Positions 25,459 to 35,046 are shown, counted from the first letter of the stretch. The stretch is DNA of 61,082 nt from Microcaldota archaeon (GCA_021821445.1 JAKACK010000001.1:68056-129137); one strand, 5' to 3'. The notes: generated from the letters alone by a model not told the origin. Numbers and translations: made by a program.

Positions 25459-28400
25459 ATGAATATTGATCAATATTTTAAATCCATATCAAATGATGTT
25501 GATAAGGCTTATGAAATCGCAGAAAAGGCTAGATCTGAAGGTTATGATCCAGAAACCTTTGTTGAAATAAGACCTGCACCTGATTTAGCTTCTAGAGTGG
25601 AAGGAATTATAGGTATTGATGGATTGGCAGCTATGATAAAAGAGAGATCCAACGATGTTAAATCAAATGAGGAGTTAGCATTTTCTGTTACTAGAGAAAT
25701 ATGTAAGAATGATAAATTTAACGATATGAAGCTAGAAAAAAGATTACTTTTAGCTGTAAGAGTTGGGCTGGCAATATTAACTGATGGTATATTAGTAGCG
25801 CCTACAGAAGGACTTCAAGGTGTTGAGATACATAAAAACCCAGATGGAACCACCTATGCGGCAATACTATATGCAGGGCCTATAAGAGGGGCAGGTGGAA
25901 CAAGCGCAGCTTTATCTGTAGCACTTTTAGATGCTGCGAGAAGAGTATTTGATATTGGTGAATATAAAGCAACACCAACAGAAATAGAGAGGTATGTTGA
26001 AGAGATAGGTCTTTATAATTCAAGAGTTGCAAGACTTCAATATCTTCCCCCAGATGATGATATAAGGACAATAATAGAAAATTGCCCTGTTTGTATAGAT
26101 GGATTGCCCACAAATGATGAAGAGATTACAATGCATAGAAACATAGAAAGATTAGATGCTAATGGAAATCCAAAACTTATGTCAAATAGGATAAGAAGTG
26201 GTGTTTGCTTAGTTTCTTGTGAAGGTATAGCTCAAAAAGCAAAAAGTGTACTGAAACATACAAAAAATAGTAATCTTGATTGGAGCTGGTTAAATAAAAT
26301 AATAAAGTTGGATAAAGGTACAACTGTTGCTTCTAAAGTAAATACTCCAAAAACGGCAGTATTTTTACAGGAACTTGTTGCAGGAAGACCTGTATTTTCA
26401 TATCCTGATCATCCAGGAGCTTTTAGGCTTAGATATGGGAGATCAAGATTCACAGGAATTGCTTCAAAAGGATTTAATCCTGTTACTATGTCATTGATGA
26501 ATGGTTTTATAGCAACAGGTACGCAATTAAAAGTTGAAAAACCTGGAAAGGGTTGTGTTGCAGTACCGGTTACATCAATTGAAGGACCTTTTGTAAAGCT
26601 CAAAAATGGAGATGCTTTTAGAATAAACACTACTGAGGAATATTTGAAGTATAAAGATAATATAAAAAAGATAATGTCTGTTGGTGACATACTTGTAACT
26701 TATGGAGATTTTAAAAAGACCAACACACCATTACAACCAACCAGTTATGTTGAAGAGTACTGGTATCAGCAGCTATTGGATGCGGGTTATAAAGGGAAAA
26801 TACCTGATTTAAAATCTTTTAAAGATGCTTATGATTATTCAATTAAATATAATGTCCCACTTCATCCAAAATATCTTTATGATTACTCTGATGTTAGTAT
26901 AGGAGATATAAAATTCTTAATAAAAAAAATAAAGGAGTTGAATATAGATACAACAAGTCTGTTTGATTTAGAATCTCTAGTTTTCAATGATTCTGATAAT
27001 GATAGAGTTAGGGATATATTAGAAACAATATGCATTCCACATTCAGATAAATTAAATATACTTACATTAAATAAAGATGATGCACAGAGTTTAATTACAA
27101 CGTTAGGTTTAGCATCTGATGGAGTTATAGATCAGAATAGATATGATCTCGAAACTTATGGTGATAAAATTAATGTATTGGATTTGTTAAATGCTACCAG
27201 CCCTATAAAAATAATGAAAAGATCGACACGTATAGGAGGTAGGATGGGAAGGCCAGAAAAAGCTAAAGAACGTCTTATGAAACCTGCAGCATCTTTATTA
27301 TTCCCTATCTCTGATTATGGAACAAAAGAAAAAAGCATATATAAAGCATATATGCAGCAATCAAGAAACTTTGGATCTAGCGAAATTTCGGTAGAAATAG
27401 CTAGAATGATTTGTGATAAAGGCAAAGAACAGGTAACCTCCTTTTATTGTAGAGAACACAATTGCAGAGCGCACTTGGAAAAAATATGTAGAGATTGTGG
27501 GAATAAAGTAGATGGTGATAAATGTGAAAGATGTGGTGGAACTCCCATAACATATAATTCGGTTAGGGTTGATCTTGTAAAGCTTATATCTGAATCTATG
27601 AAGAGAACTGGAGTAAATGTATTGCCTAAAAACTTAAAGGGAATTGGAAGCTTGGTGAGTGGAAGTAAAATACCTGAGGATATGGATAAAGGTATTTTAA
27701 GAGCTTCACATGAGATAAGCATATTTAAAGATGGAACTGCTAGATTTGATGCAACTGATGTGCCTTTAACCCATTTTTACCCGAAAGAGATGAGAGTATC
27801 GGTTGAAAAGCTTAAAACTTTAGGTTACGAAACAGATTATCTTGGAAATCCACTTGAAAGGGATGATCAACTTGTTGAAATGATGCATCAGGATGTAATT
27901 TTGAATAACCGAGGTGCTGATTATTTGATGAGAACTGCTCAGTTCGTTGACGATCTGCTTGTTAAATTTTACAATCTAGATCCCTATTATAAGATATCAA
28001 CAAGAGATGATTTAATTGGAAACTATGTGATAACTTTATCCCCACATACATCGGCAGGGGTAGTTGGACGTATAATAGGGTTTACGGATGCTAATGTTGG
28101 ATTTGCACATCCATATTATATATCAGCTAGAAGGAGAAATTGCGATGGAGATGAAGATACAACTATGCTGCTTATGGATGCTTTGCTAAATTTTTCAAAA
28201 CATTACCTACCAATAACAATAGGAGGTACTATGGATGCACCTTTAATTTTAACCGTGAATGTAAAACCTGAAGAAGTGGATGATGAAGTTCACAATATGG
28301 AGATAATACGCAATTACACTAAAGACTTTTATGATAAAACTTTTGAATATCCACCACCTTCTGAGGTAAAAGTAAAGATAGTTGAAGATGAACTTAATAC

Positions 28401-28908
28401 ATCCGATATTTATTCTCATTTGGAATTTACCCATTTAAGTGATATAAATTCAATTGATGATGCACCACTTAAAAGTGCGTACACAACTTTAAAAACAATG
28501 CAAGATAAAATAGATAAACAATTTGAACTTATGGATAAGCTTTATACAATAGATAAAAGGGATACAGCGAGAAGGTTAATAATGAGCCATTTTATACCTG
28601 ATTTAATGGGTAATTTACATTCGTTTTCAAAACAGACTGTTAGATGTATAACTTGTAATGCTAAATACCGCAGAGTTCCTTTAGTTGGAAAATGCACTAA
28701 GTGCGGTGGTAGGTTAGTACTCACAATATCAAAAGGAGGTATAGAGAAATATCTCAATGTAACCTTAAACCTTGTTGATAGATATAATTTAGAGGATTAT
28801 ATAAAACAAAGAGTTCTTTTGATAAAGGATGAGATAGAAACTGTATTTGGGGGTATAGGTGAGGAAAGCCTTCCAACAAATCAGTTTAATTTAGCAAAGT
28901 TTATATAG
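25459..28908 (+). CDS. polC: DNA polymerase D large subunit DP2
   Basis: Catalytic subunit of PolD, an RNA-polymerase-like double-psi beta-barrel enzyme found in Euryarchaeota and DPANN but not Crenarchaeota. The catalytic segment is RRRNCDGDEDTTML. Zinc-binding pairs CRDCG/CERCGG and CITCN/CTKCGG are visible, and the C-terminus NQFNLAKFI looks like a PCNA-interacting peptide. No intein interrupts it, unlike many euryarchaeal DP2 genes. The start is the ATG at 25459, 5 nt after GGTGA. Confidence 0.94.
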   Translation: MNIDQYFKSISNDVDKAYEIAEKARSEGYDPETFVEIRPAPDLASRVEGIIGIDGLAAMIKERSNDVKSNEELAFSVTREICKNDKFNDMKLEKRLLLAVRVGLAILTDGILVAPTEGLQGVEIHKNPDGTTYAAILYAGPIRGAGGTSAALSVALLDAARRVFDIGEYKATPTEIERYVEEIGLYNSRVARLQYLPPDDDIRTIIENCPVCIDGLPTNDEEITMHRNIERLDANGNPKLMSNRIRSGVCLVSCEGIAQKAKSVLKHTKNSNLDWSWLNKIIKLDKGTTVASKVNTPKTAVFLQELVAGRPVFSYPDHPGAFRLRYGRSRFTGIASKGFNPVTMSLMNGFIATGTQLKVEKPGKGCVAVPVTSIEGPFVKLKNGDAFRINTTEEYLKYKDNIKKIMSVGDILVTYGDFKKTNTPLQPTSYVEEYWYQQLLDAGYKGKIPDLKSFKDAYDYSIKYNVPLHPKYLYDYSDVSIGDIKFLIKKIKELNIDTTSLFDLESLVFNDSDNDRVRDILETICIPHSDKLNILTLNKDDAQSLITTLGLASDGVIDQNRYDLETYGDKINVLDLLNATSPIKIMKRSTRIGGRMGRPEKAKERLMKPAASLLFPISDYGTKEKSIYKAYMQQSRNFGSSEISVEIARMICDKGKEQVTSFYCREHNCRAHLEKICRDCGNKVDGDKCERCGGTPITYNSVRVDLVKLISESMKRTGVNVLPKNLKGIGSLVSGSKIPEDMDKGILRASHEISIFKDGTARFDATDVPLTHFYPKEMRVSVEKLKTLGYETDYLGNPLERDDQLVEMMHQDVILNNRGADYLMRTAQFVDDLLVKFYNLDPYYKISTRDDLIGNYVITLSPHTSAGVVGRIIGFTDANVGFAHPYYISARRRNCDGDEDTTMLLMDALLNFSKHYLPITIGGTMDAPLILTVNVKPEEVDDEVHNMEIIRNYTKDFYDKTFEYPPPSEVKVKIVEDELNTSDIYSHLEFTHLSDINSIDDAPLKSAYTTLKTMQDKIDKQFELMDKLYTIDKRDTARRLIMSHFIPDLMGNLHSFSKQTVRCITCNAKYRRVPLVGKCTKCGGRLVLTISKGGIEKYLNVTLNLVDRYNLEDYIKQRVLLIKDEIETVFGGIGEESLPTNQFNLAKFI

Positions 28909-28911
28909 TTA

Positions 28912-29313
28912 TTACCCAACTTTCTCTTTATGGGCTATTCTTTTATTTTTTAATCTACTTGGTTTCCTATTCTTTATACCAAGCTTTCCAGATTCAAATT
29001 TTTCATATTGAATTGGACTTACTAATATACCATATTTTGATGGTATTGTTGATTTTAAAAATTGTTCTATAGCAGACGGTTTTGAATCATCAAAGAATTT
29101 TGTTTTTACTAAAATTCCGGAAGCTCCTTCGGTTAGGTAAACTTCTGCTACCTCTTTAAATCCAATTATCTTCATTGATATATCGTGTAGATTTATATTA
29201 AATTTAGGTTTTAATAAATAAAATCTATAGTATACCGTTCTTTTTCTTATACTTGATGTACTCCTTATAACTCTAGATACATTTACTTTGTCTTCGTCTT
29301 TACTCCCTTTCAT
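28912..29313 (-). CDS. Small basic protein of unknown function
   Basis: A 133-aa protein convergent with polC (3 nt between stops). The middle (about residues 22-95) alternates strands and helices, including ISMKIIGFKEVAEVYLTEG and SGILVKTKFFDD, which loosely resembles an Lrp-type RAM or other ferredoxin-like fold; that is only a resemblance. The C-terminus is strongly basic (GIKNRKPSRLKNKRIAHK), suggesting nucleic-acid or ribosome binding. The leader carries a cUUCGg hairpin 21 nt upstream of the ATG. Confidence 0.6.
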   Translation of the reverse strand: MKGSKDEDKVNVSRVIRSTSSIRKRTVYYRFYLLKPKFNINLHDISMKIIGFKEVAEVYLTEGASGILVKTKFFDDSKPSAIEQFLKSTIPSKYGILVSPIQYEKFESGKLGIKNRKPSRLKNKRIAHKEKVG

Positions 29314-29638
29314 TTATTCCCCTCTATATAGAAAAAGCATATACCGAAGTATATGCTTTGTGGATATGGTGGTGGTTTTTATACACCAATATAGTTAATA
29401 TATTAACTTGTATAATAATATTAACTTATTTTTAAACATTATTTTTTTCTAAAAATGTAATTTTTAGCCATTTTTATAAATAATTACCTAATAATTATTT
29501 TTTATAGTTATATAAAATTAATATTTTTAGTTTTATAAAAAATAGTAACATTTAAATACTGAAATTATTTTTTTAGGTTAAAATATTAAAATTAGATAAT
29601 TATTATTAAAATATACCTAATATTGTTAATTATTTATG
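29314..29638. other. AT-rich intergenic region with a hairpin and TATA-like box
   Basis: 325 bp between the basic protein gene and polX, both on the minus strand. It holds the hairpin at 29334-29359 and a minus-strand GTGTATAAAAACC (TATA-like, around 29370-29383). The rest, 29400-29638, is nearly pure A/T with runs of T and no gene. A transcript starting about 25 nt after the TATA-like box would begin at or in the hairpin. Confidence 0.55.
29334..29359 (-). repeat. 11-bp inverted repeat with a UUCG tetraloop
   Basis: On the minus strand AAAGCATATAC and GTATATGCTTT form a perfect 11-bp stem around TTCG, closed by C-G: the very stable cUUCGg tetraloop. A run of T follows (TTTTTC), so it might terminate a short transcript, form part of a small RNA, or be a 5'-UTR element of the gene starting at 29313. 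On the plus strand the loop would be CGAA, so the minus strand is the likelier RNA. Confidence 0.7.
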
Positions 29639-31387
29639 TTAATTTGTAAGCTTTTTTTCTTTTTTTAAAAATTTCAGGAGTTTATTTAAATCAAATGTAT
29701 CTATTACACTCTCTTTAGTTAACCAACCTCTTCTTGCAGTACCAATACCATATTTCATAAAATCCATATTTATTGTACTGTGTGCATCTGTATCTACAGA
29801 ATATAGAGGATTTAATTTTGATGTTGAAAGTATATTGGTATCATTTAGATCTAATCTTGATGGAGAGGCATTTATTTCTAATGCGGTTTTTGTATTATTA
29901 CACGCTTCGGCTATTTTTATTAAATCTATTTGATAAGGATCTCGTTCATTTATAAGTCTACCTGTAGGGTGAGCTAATATATTTATGTATCCTGTATTTA
30001 TAGCCTTTAAAACTCTTGATGTCATAGCATTTTCATCCATATTGGTATTCGTATGCACTGCACCAACGACACAATCCATCGTATCTAAGGTAGAATCCTT
30101 TAAATCAAGTGTTCCATCTTTTAATATATCAACTTCAGCACCTTTCAGAATTTTTAACTTTCCTTTAAGCTTATCATTTAATATATCGACTTTATTAAAA
30201 TAGTTTTCAAATTGTTCGTCTGTTAATCCATGTGCCACTTTTAAGCTTTTTGTATGATTTGTAGTTGCGATATACTGATAAGATTTTTTTATGGCATAAG
30301 CTGCCATCTCTTCTATTGTGTTTATCCCATCAGTCTCCTTTGTATGTGTATGTAGATCTCCTTTAATATCGGATATATCTACAAGATTAGGTATCTGATT
30401 TTTTAATGCAAGCTCTATTTCTCCTCTATCCTCTCTCATCTCTGGTGGTATATACTGCATTCCTAATTTATTATATATTTCTTTTTCATCACTCTCTGAT
30501 ATTATTTTTCCTGATTTGTCAAAAAGTCCGTATTCATTTAATTTATATCCTTTTTCTATTGCAATTTTTCTTACTTTTATATTGTGATCTTTACTTCCTG
30601 TGAAATATTGAAGAGCTGCACCAAAGCTATGGGGCTCGATAACTCTTAAATCACATGTTGTTGCTATGTTTAATGATACAGTTGTCTTTGTTGGTCCTTT
30701 TACAACAATCCCATTAACATCTTCCATATTTGAAAATATATTCATTACATCTTCAGGATAATTTGAAATTGCCAGTATATCCAAATCCCCCAAAGTTTCC
30801 CTCATTCTTCTCGTAGACCCTGATATTACTACTTTTTCCACCTTTCCACTTTTTGAAAGAATAGAGATTATTTTTTCAGCTTCGTTTAATCCATCACTCA
30901 ACAAAATTCTACCTTTATTTGACTCATGCATTCTTATTCCATCTGCTATAACCTGCTCGCTTTTTACACCAAAACCGGGGAGATCTTTTATCTTATGCCC
31001 CTCTAATGCTTTTTTTAATGATTCTAGGTTGGTTATGTTTAATTTTTTATAAAGTAATATAGCAGTCTTTGGTCCTATACCTTCTATATTTAATAAATCG
31101 TTAAAATCTATAGGGTATTCTTTTTTTAATTCTTCATATTTAGATATTTTACCCGTTTTTATATATTCTTCAATCTCAGTTGCTAATCCTTTTCCTATTC
31201 CTGGTAATTCCATCAATGCGTTAATACCGCCCCTTCTATATATATCTGATACATCTTCTTGTAAAGTACCTATGGTTAATGCAGCTCTTTTATAAGCTCT
31301 TACTTCAAACCTAGAGGTAGGTTTATCACTTACACTCAGTATATCCGAAATTTCTTCAAATATATCAGATATATTTTTGTTTTTCAT
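29639..31387 (-). CDS. polX: Family X DNA polymerase with PHP domain
   Basis: A gap-filling repair polymerase. The 8-kDa helix-hairpin-helix region with LPGIGKGLATEIEEY and EGIGPKTAILLY is followed by the nucleotidyltransferase core (SGSTRRMRETLGDLDIL). The C-terminal PHP phosphoesterase domain runs from about residue 340: GDLHTHTKETDG, ATTNHTKS, ILAHPTGR and SVDTDAHS, with metal-binding residues intact. This PHP domain gives 3'-5' exonuclease and AP-endonuclease activities in bacterial relatives. The gene is monocistronic. Confidence 0.92.
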   Translation of the reverse strand: MKNKNISDIFEEISDILSVSDKPTSRFEVRAYKRAALTIGTLQEDVSDIYRRGGINALMELPGIGKGLATEIEEYIKTGKISKYEELKKEYPIDFNDLLNIEGIGPKTAILLYKKLNITNLESLKKALEGHKIKDLPGFGVKSEQVIADGIRMHESNKGRILLSDGLNEAEKIISILSKSGKVEKVVISGSTRRMRETLGDLDILAISNYPEDVMNIFSNMEDVNGIVVKGPTKTTVSLNIATTCDLRVIEPHSFGAALQYFTGSKDHNIKVRKIAIEKGYKLNEYGLFDKSGKIISESDEKEIYNKLGMQYIPPEMREDRGEIELALKNQIPNLVDISDIKGDLHTHTKETDGINTIEEMAAYAIKKSYQYIATTNHTKSLKVAHGLTDEQFENYFNKVDILNDKLKGKLKILKGAEVDILKDGTLDLKDSTLDTMDCVVGAVHTNTNMDENAMTSRVLKAINTGYINILAHPTGRLINERDPYQIDLIKIAEACNNTKTALEINASPSRLDLNDTNILSTSKLNPLYSVDTDAHSTINMDFMKYGIGTARRGWLTKESVIDTFDLNKLLKFLKKEKKLTN

Positions 31388-31467
31388 AGAATCATTATTA
31401 TTATTTATCGGTAATATTTTATATTATATATTAGATTTATATATTATTTATCGATTATTGTGATTTA

Positions 31468-31818
31468 ATGGATAGTGATGCAGATATAAAAAGTAAGATT
31501 AGAACACAACTTTCTAATAAAAGGACATTTTTATCTTGGGTTAGAACAGGAATAGCTCTTATGGGTTTTGGATTTGTAATAGCTAAATTTGAGATATTCC
31601 TTCACATATTAGCTAAAACTACCCCAGGAGATTCTGTAGTATCTGGGGAAGTGATGATAGTTTTAGGCGTTATTACAATAATTTATGGACTTTATGAGTT
31701 CTTGGATGGTGAAAAAGAGATAAGTAATAATAGTTATAAAGATAGGAGAATTGAAGCTATAACTTTTGCTTTCATAATAATAGCAATGGCAATATTGCTA
31801 ACGCTATTTATTGTTTAG
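31468..31818 (+). CDS. DUF202 membrane protein
   Basis: A 116-aa protein with the DUF202 hallmark LSNKRTFLSWVRTGIALMGFG, followed by three hydrophobic segments in total. Members form small inner-membrane proteins of unknown function (YidH type). It lies upstream of the transglutaminase-like gene on the same strand with a 55-nt gap. Confidence 0.85.
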   Translation: MDSDADIKSKIRTQLSNKRTFLSWVRTGIALMGFGFVIAKFEIFLHILAKTTPGDSVVSGEVMIVLGVITIIYGLYEFLDGEKEISNNSYKDRRIEAITFAFIIIAMAILLTLFIV

Positions 31819-31873
31819 ATATAAATAACTTTTATTCTTTTATATATAATAAGATTTTGTATTAGGAATATAT

Positions 31874-32449
31874 ATGGAGGAAAATTTAGAATATTTTAAG
31901 AGATTAAGCCAGTTATACTTATTTATAATTTTGAAATATAGAGGGTATATAGAAAAAGCCGAAACAAAATCCGTTGCTGATTTACCTAAACTTATAACCC
32001 CAAATGATGCTTTTATAAAAAAGATGTCGGATGATATAAAATCTGAATTTGCATCATATTTTTATGATGTTGATTTTTATGCTGCGAGTTTACAAGCATT
32101 TAATAGAGTAAAAAGTAATATAGTAGATTTTTCTTTTCCAATACAATTTTGGTTAAAACCTAAAGATATTTTATCACTTGGTATAAGCGATGAGATCGGA
32201 AAAAATACTTTATTGTGTAGTATTCTTATTGGACTTGGAAATTATTCAAGTAAAGTACTTGTGAGTTTTAAAAATTATCATACTTACGTTTTTACTTACT
32301 ACGAATTTAATTCAAAATTGTTCCTAATGTCTTTTAATGATAGTATAAGAGTATTTGATAATAATAAGGAATTATTTAATTATATAAAAATAGATGAAAC
32401 AACTTCGGCCTATGAATTTAACAATATATCTTACTTTAATATTGCTTAA
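31874..32449 (+). CDS. Possible minimal transglutaminase-like protein
   Basis: A 191-aa soluble protein I do not recognise by name. The middle reads KNTLLCSILIGLGNYSSKVLVSF, then NYHTYVFTYYEF, then a FNDSIRVFDN segment. This Cys (with following helix)...His...Asp order matches the catalytic layout of transglutaminase-like cysteine peptidases (C-x-x-x-x-x-x-L-x-x-L-G, H-x-x-V, D). Whether it is active is unknown, because sequence identity to known members is low. The N-terminal third is helical. Confidence 0.5.
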   Translation: MEENLEYFKRLSQLYLFIILKYRGYIEKAETKSVADLPKLITPNDAFIKKMSDDIKSEFASYFYDVDFYAASLQAFNRVKSNIVDFSFPIQFWLKPKDILSLGISDEIGKNTLLCSILIGLGNYSSKVLVSFKNYHTYVFTYYEFNSKLFLMSFNDSIRVFDNNKELFNYIKIDETTSAYEFNNISYFNIA

Positions 32450-32572
32450 TTACTTTTTCATTCTTACTTTTTTAAGTTTATTTCTATGAACTTTATTTAT
32501 TCTATTTTGCTTTTTTGATCTGTAAGATTCTTTACCGATTTTACGATTGGACTTTGGTATATTCTTTTGCAT
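32450..32572 (-). CDS. Very small basic protein (40 aa)
   Basis: Reads MQKNIPKSNRKIGKESYRSK, then KQNRINKVHRNKLKKVRMKK. Almost half of the residues are Lys or Arg, so it should bind RNA or sit in the ribosome. The ATG at 32572 has GTGAT with 4-nt spacing upstream, the same layout as the ribosomal genes, which strongly suggests translation. Short similarities to eL39 (KQNR, RNKLK) are not enough to name it, since the WVxxKT segment is absent. Its stop directly abuts the stop of the gene before it. Confidence 0.55.
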   Translation of the reverse strand: MQKNIPKSNRKIGKESYRSKKQNRINKVHRNKLKKVRMKK

Positions 32573-32672
32573 ATTAATCACATGTTTAAAAATTAAGACA
32601 TTATTTATTATAAAGGTAAATTATATATACCTTTCACAATATAGAGATATAAAAATCGTTAACAGATAAAAA

Positions 32673-33233
32673 TTAAATAACTATATTTGCTCTTATTGGA
32701 TTTTTTCTATTACTCCTTTTAACATTTAACTCCAATATACCATTTTTATAACTTGATTTTATTTTATCTGGGCTAACTAAAAATGGCATATCAACAACCT
32801 TATGTAATACTACATCTGTTGTATCTACATCAATATATACTTGATCTGCATTTACAGTTATATTTATATCTGATTTATCTATGCTCTTTAAATCTGTTAT
32901 TATTGATACACCCTCGTCCCTTCTCAATACATCAAATAAGGGTTCATTATTCTCGTACGTATTTGATATTAAATTTGGTACTGGATCATTATCTTGGGTG
33001 TTATTCTGGAATATTGGTCCTTTTTGAACCGGTGTGGTATTATTGTCTTTTTTTACAATTGTAGGATCCATTTTTTCAATCTTTATATTTAATACTAAGG
33101 GCTCTTTTTCACCATTGTTCACATTATCAGCTATATTTCCAAGTGCGGATTTTAATAATTCGTTAAATAGTTTATTTAATTCAGACGGATCCTCAGGATC
33201 AAAATTAAAATTTAGATTCTTTTTCTTTGACAT
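32673..33233 (-). CDS. hsp20: Small heat-shock protein (Hsp20/alpha-crystallin)
   Basis: ATP-independent chaperone. The C-terminal half is an alpha-crystallin domain: ITDLKSIDKSDINITVNADQ, then LHKVVDMPFLVSPDKI and SYKNGILELNVKRS. The N-terminal half is unusual in being acidic and Asn-rich (KKNLNFNFDPEDPSELNKLF, then a long Asn/Pro linker). The C-terminal I-x-I anchor (ANIVI) is seen. The start is the ATG at 33233, 4 nt after GGTGAT. Confidence 0.85.
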   Translation of the reverse strand: MSKKKNLNFNFDPEDPSELNKLFNELLKSALGNIADNVNNGEKEPLVLNIKIEKMDPTIVKKDNNTTPVQKGPIFQNNTQDNDPVPNLISNTYENNEPLFDVLRRDEGVSIITDLKSIDKSDINITVNADQVYIDVDTTDVVLHKVVDMPFLVSPDKIKSSYKNGILELNVKRSNRKNPIRANIVI

Positions 33234-33396
33234 TACCATCACCACTACATATTCTTTTGTTTAAATTAATATAAATAGCTTTCCAATTACAAATTTATAA
33301 ATTAATATCAAAAAAGTCCATAACTTTTATATATTATTAATTCAAAAATACAAAAAAATAGCGATTATTAATCTGATTATATTATTAATTAGGATC

Positions 33397-34449
33397 TCAA
33401 TCTATCCATCCTCCAATCCCTGTTTGTTTTATAGAACCTTTAGACTTTAATAATATATTTGCATACTTTGAAATCCTATCTTTTGAGAATTCATGCTTTG
33501 TACACATAAAATCAATTATATTATCAAAATCAGGTTTCATTGAGGTTAATGCCTCTATGTCTGATTGGGAGTATTCTTTTATTTCAGGCTTCATAAATAA
33601 ATCCTCAACTTCACTAACGTCAAATTCGAATTCGGAATTGAACTTTTCTTTTATATATTTTTTAACATCGTATAGAGAATTTGATTGTTTTACTATCTTT
33701 ATTGCAGTCTTTGGTCCTATACCCTTTATACCTGCATTGAAATCTGTTCCCAACATTATTCCAACCCATATTAATTGCTGCCTCGTTATACCTATTGATG
33801 CTAAAGTTTCTTCTAAATTTATTAACTCTGTATTTATACTTATGTAGATATCTTTTTTAGGTAATTTTCTCCTTCCTGATATCGCTATATTTCTTATTAT
33901 ATTCTTAGATCCAAATAATAATGTATCATAATCCTGACTTACTGCTGCGTATACTAAATTTTTCATTGAGAGATAGCTTGCTTCCCCTTCTCCTTCACTA
34001 GGTGCATTTATATAACCAACACCCATATAGTCTAAAAGTTGTTTAGCCGAAGCGACAATATCTTTATTTATCCTGGTACTTCTTTCAGCATAAGATCTCG
34101 CTTTTTCCATATCTCCCTCAGCTACAGCTGTCTGCCATGCTGAGTACGCGGATTCTCTCTTTTGTATTCTCGCTTGTATGGTTTTTTGCTTCAGCATTGA
34201 AGGTATACCGTCAAATACGTATATTGGCTTTATTCCATGTTGTATCAATTCAATTGTCCTATAAAATAAACCAGATAGATGACTTGTTACATCTCCATGA
34301 GAATCAACTAATAAGGAACCATCAGGTTGTCTTATTATGGAAAGAAATTGATATATGGTATTGTATGCATCAATTGCAACTGTCTTCTCTTTTATATCAT
34401 CCAACGTTATTGTTTTTTTTACTATTAATTTACTCAAATCAACTGACAC
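33397..34449 (-). CDS. fen: Flap endonuclease FEN1
   Basis: Structure-specific nuclease that removes flaps at Okazaki fragments and in repair. The N and I domains are complete: VAIDAYNTIYQFLSIIRQ, KPIYVFDGIPS, EGEGEASYL, SQDYDTLLFG and GTDFNAGIKGIGPKTA. The C-terminus IKQTGIGGWID looks like a PCNA-binding motif (Q-x-x-I-x-x-W-I). The start is a GTG at 34449 with GGGAT ahead. Ten nt after mbf1, in the same direction. Confidence 0.93.
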   Translation of the reverse strand: MSVDLSKLIVKKTITLDDIKEKTVAIDAYNTIYQFLSIIRQPDGSLLVDSHGDVTSHLSGLFYRTIELIQHGIKPIYVFDGIPSMLKQKTIQARIQKRESAYSAWQTAVAEGDMEKARSYAERSTRINKDIVASAKQLLDYMGVGYINAPSEGEGEASYLSMKNLVYAAVSQDYDTLLFGSKNIIRNIAISGRRKLPKKDIYISINTELINLEETLASIGITRQQLIWVGIMLGTDFNAGIKGIGPKTAIKIVKQSNSLYDVKKYIKEKFNSEFEFDVSEVEDLFMKPEIKEYSQSDIEALTSMKPDFDNIIDFMCTKHEFSKDRISKYANILLKSKGSIKQTGIGGWID

Positions 34450-34459
34450 TTAAAATCCC

Positions 34460-34915
34460 TTATTTTTTAATATAATCTCCCAAAGTTGGTTCTTTAGCAT
34501 TTTTTATAACGACATTTTCAGGTTTATCTATTTTTGCAATTGTTAATTTTATATTAAGTGCTCTTTCGAGTTTTTCAATTATGTTCTGAGGTGGTACTGT
34601 TTTTTCTTCTTCTATTCTCTTGATATAACTTTCCTGCTCTTTTATCATCTCTGCAAGTACCTTCAATGGAAGTTTTTCGTTTTCTCTAGCGTTTTTTATC
34701 ACATTGCCGAAATGGTTTACCAATTCTACATCATCCTCTTTTTTCTCTTGAGAACGAATTGGTTCCCTGATAATTTTTGGTTGATTTAAGGATATCTTCT
34801 GTATAACGTGTTTTCTTTGTGAACATTTAGAGCATACTCTTAAGTTTACCCCTTCAACTTCCACTATGTATACTGTATCACTTATAGGTTTACCGCATAA
34901 CTCACACTCTTCCAT
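34460..34915 (-). CDS. mbf1: Archaeal multiprotein bridging factor MBF1
   Basis: An N-terminal zinc ribbon (CELCGK ... CSKCS) followed by a Lys/Glu-rich linker and a Cro/C1-type helix-turn-helix (about residues 68-125: NHFGNVIKNARENEKLPLKV, then LAEMIKEQESYIKRIE). In archaea aMBF1 is associated with the ribosome and translation. Length 151 aa is standard. Likely co-transcribed with fen. Confidence 0.9.
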   Translation of the reverse strand: MEECELCGKPISDTVYIVEVEGVNLRVCSKCSQRKHVIQKISLNQPKIIREPIRSQEKKEDDVELVNHFGNVIKNARENEKLPLKVLAEMIKEQESYIKRIEEEKTVPPQNIIEKLERALNIKLTIAKIDKPENVVIKNAKEPTLGDYIKK

Positions 34916-35046
34916 TTGAATTCACCACACATTCACATAATATATTCGCAAATAACATATATAAATTATACTTGAAAATATACACTCCAAACTCAATTAG
35001 GTAATTTTTTAAGTATTAAAGAATTTAATTAAAAATAGAAAAATAG

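Noticed and set aside
23946-28908. Inteins in PolD or MCM
   Set aside because: Both read through the usual insertion sites (for example NCDGDED) without interruption.
29400-29638. A hidden gene in the A/T region upstream of the basic protein
   Set aside because: Frequent stops in all frames and runs of A or T; nothing coding can be supported.
32450-32572. Naming the 40-aa protein eL39
   Set aside because: Only KQNR and RNKLK match; the conserved WVxxKT segment is missing.
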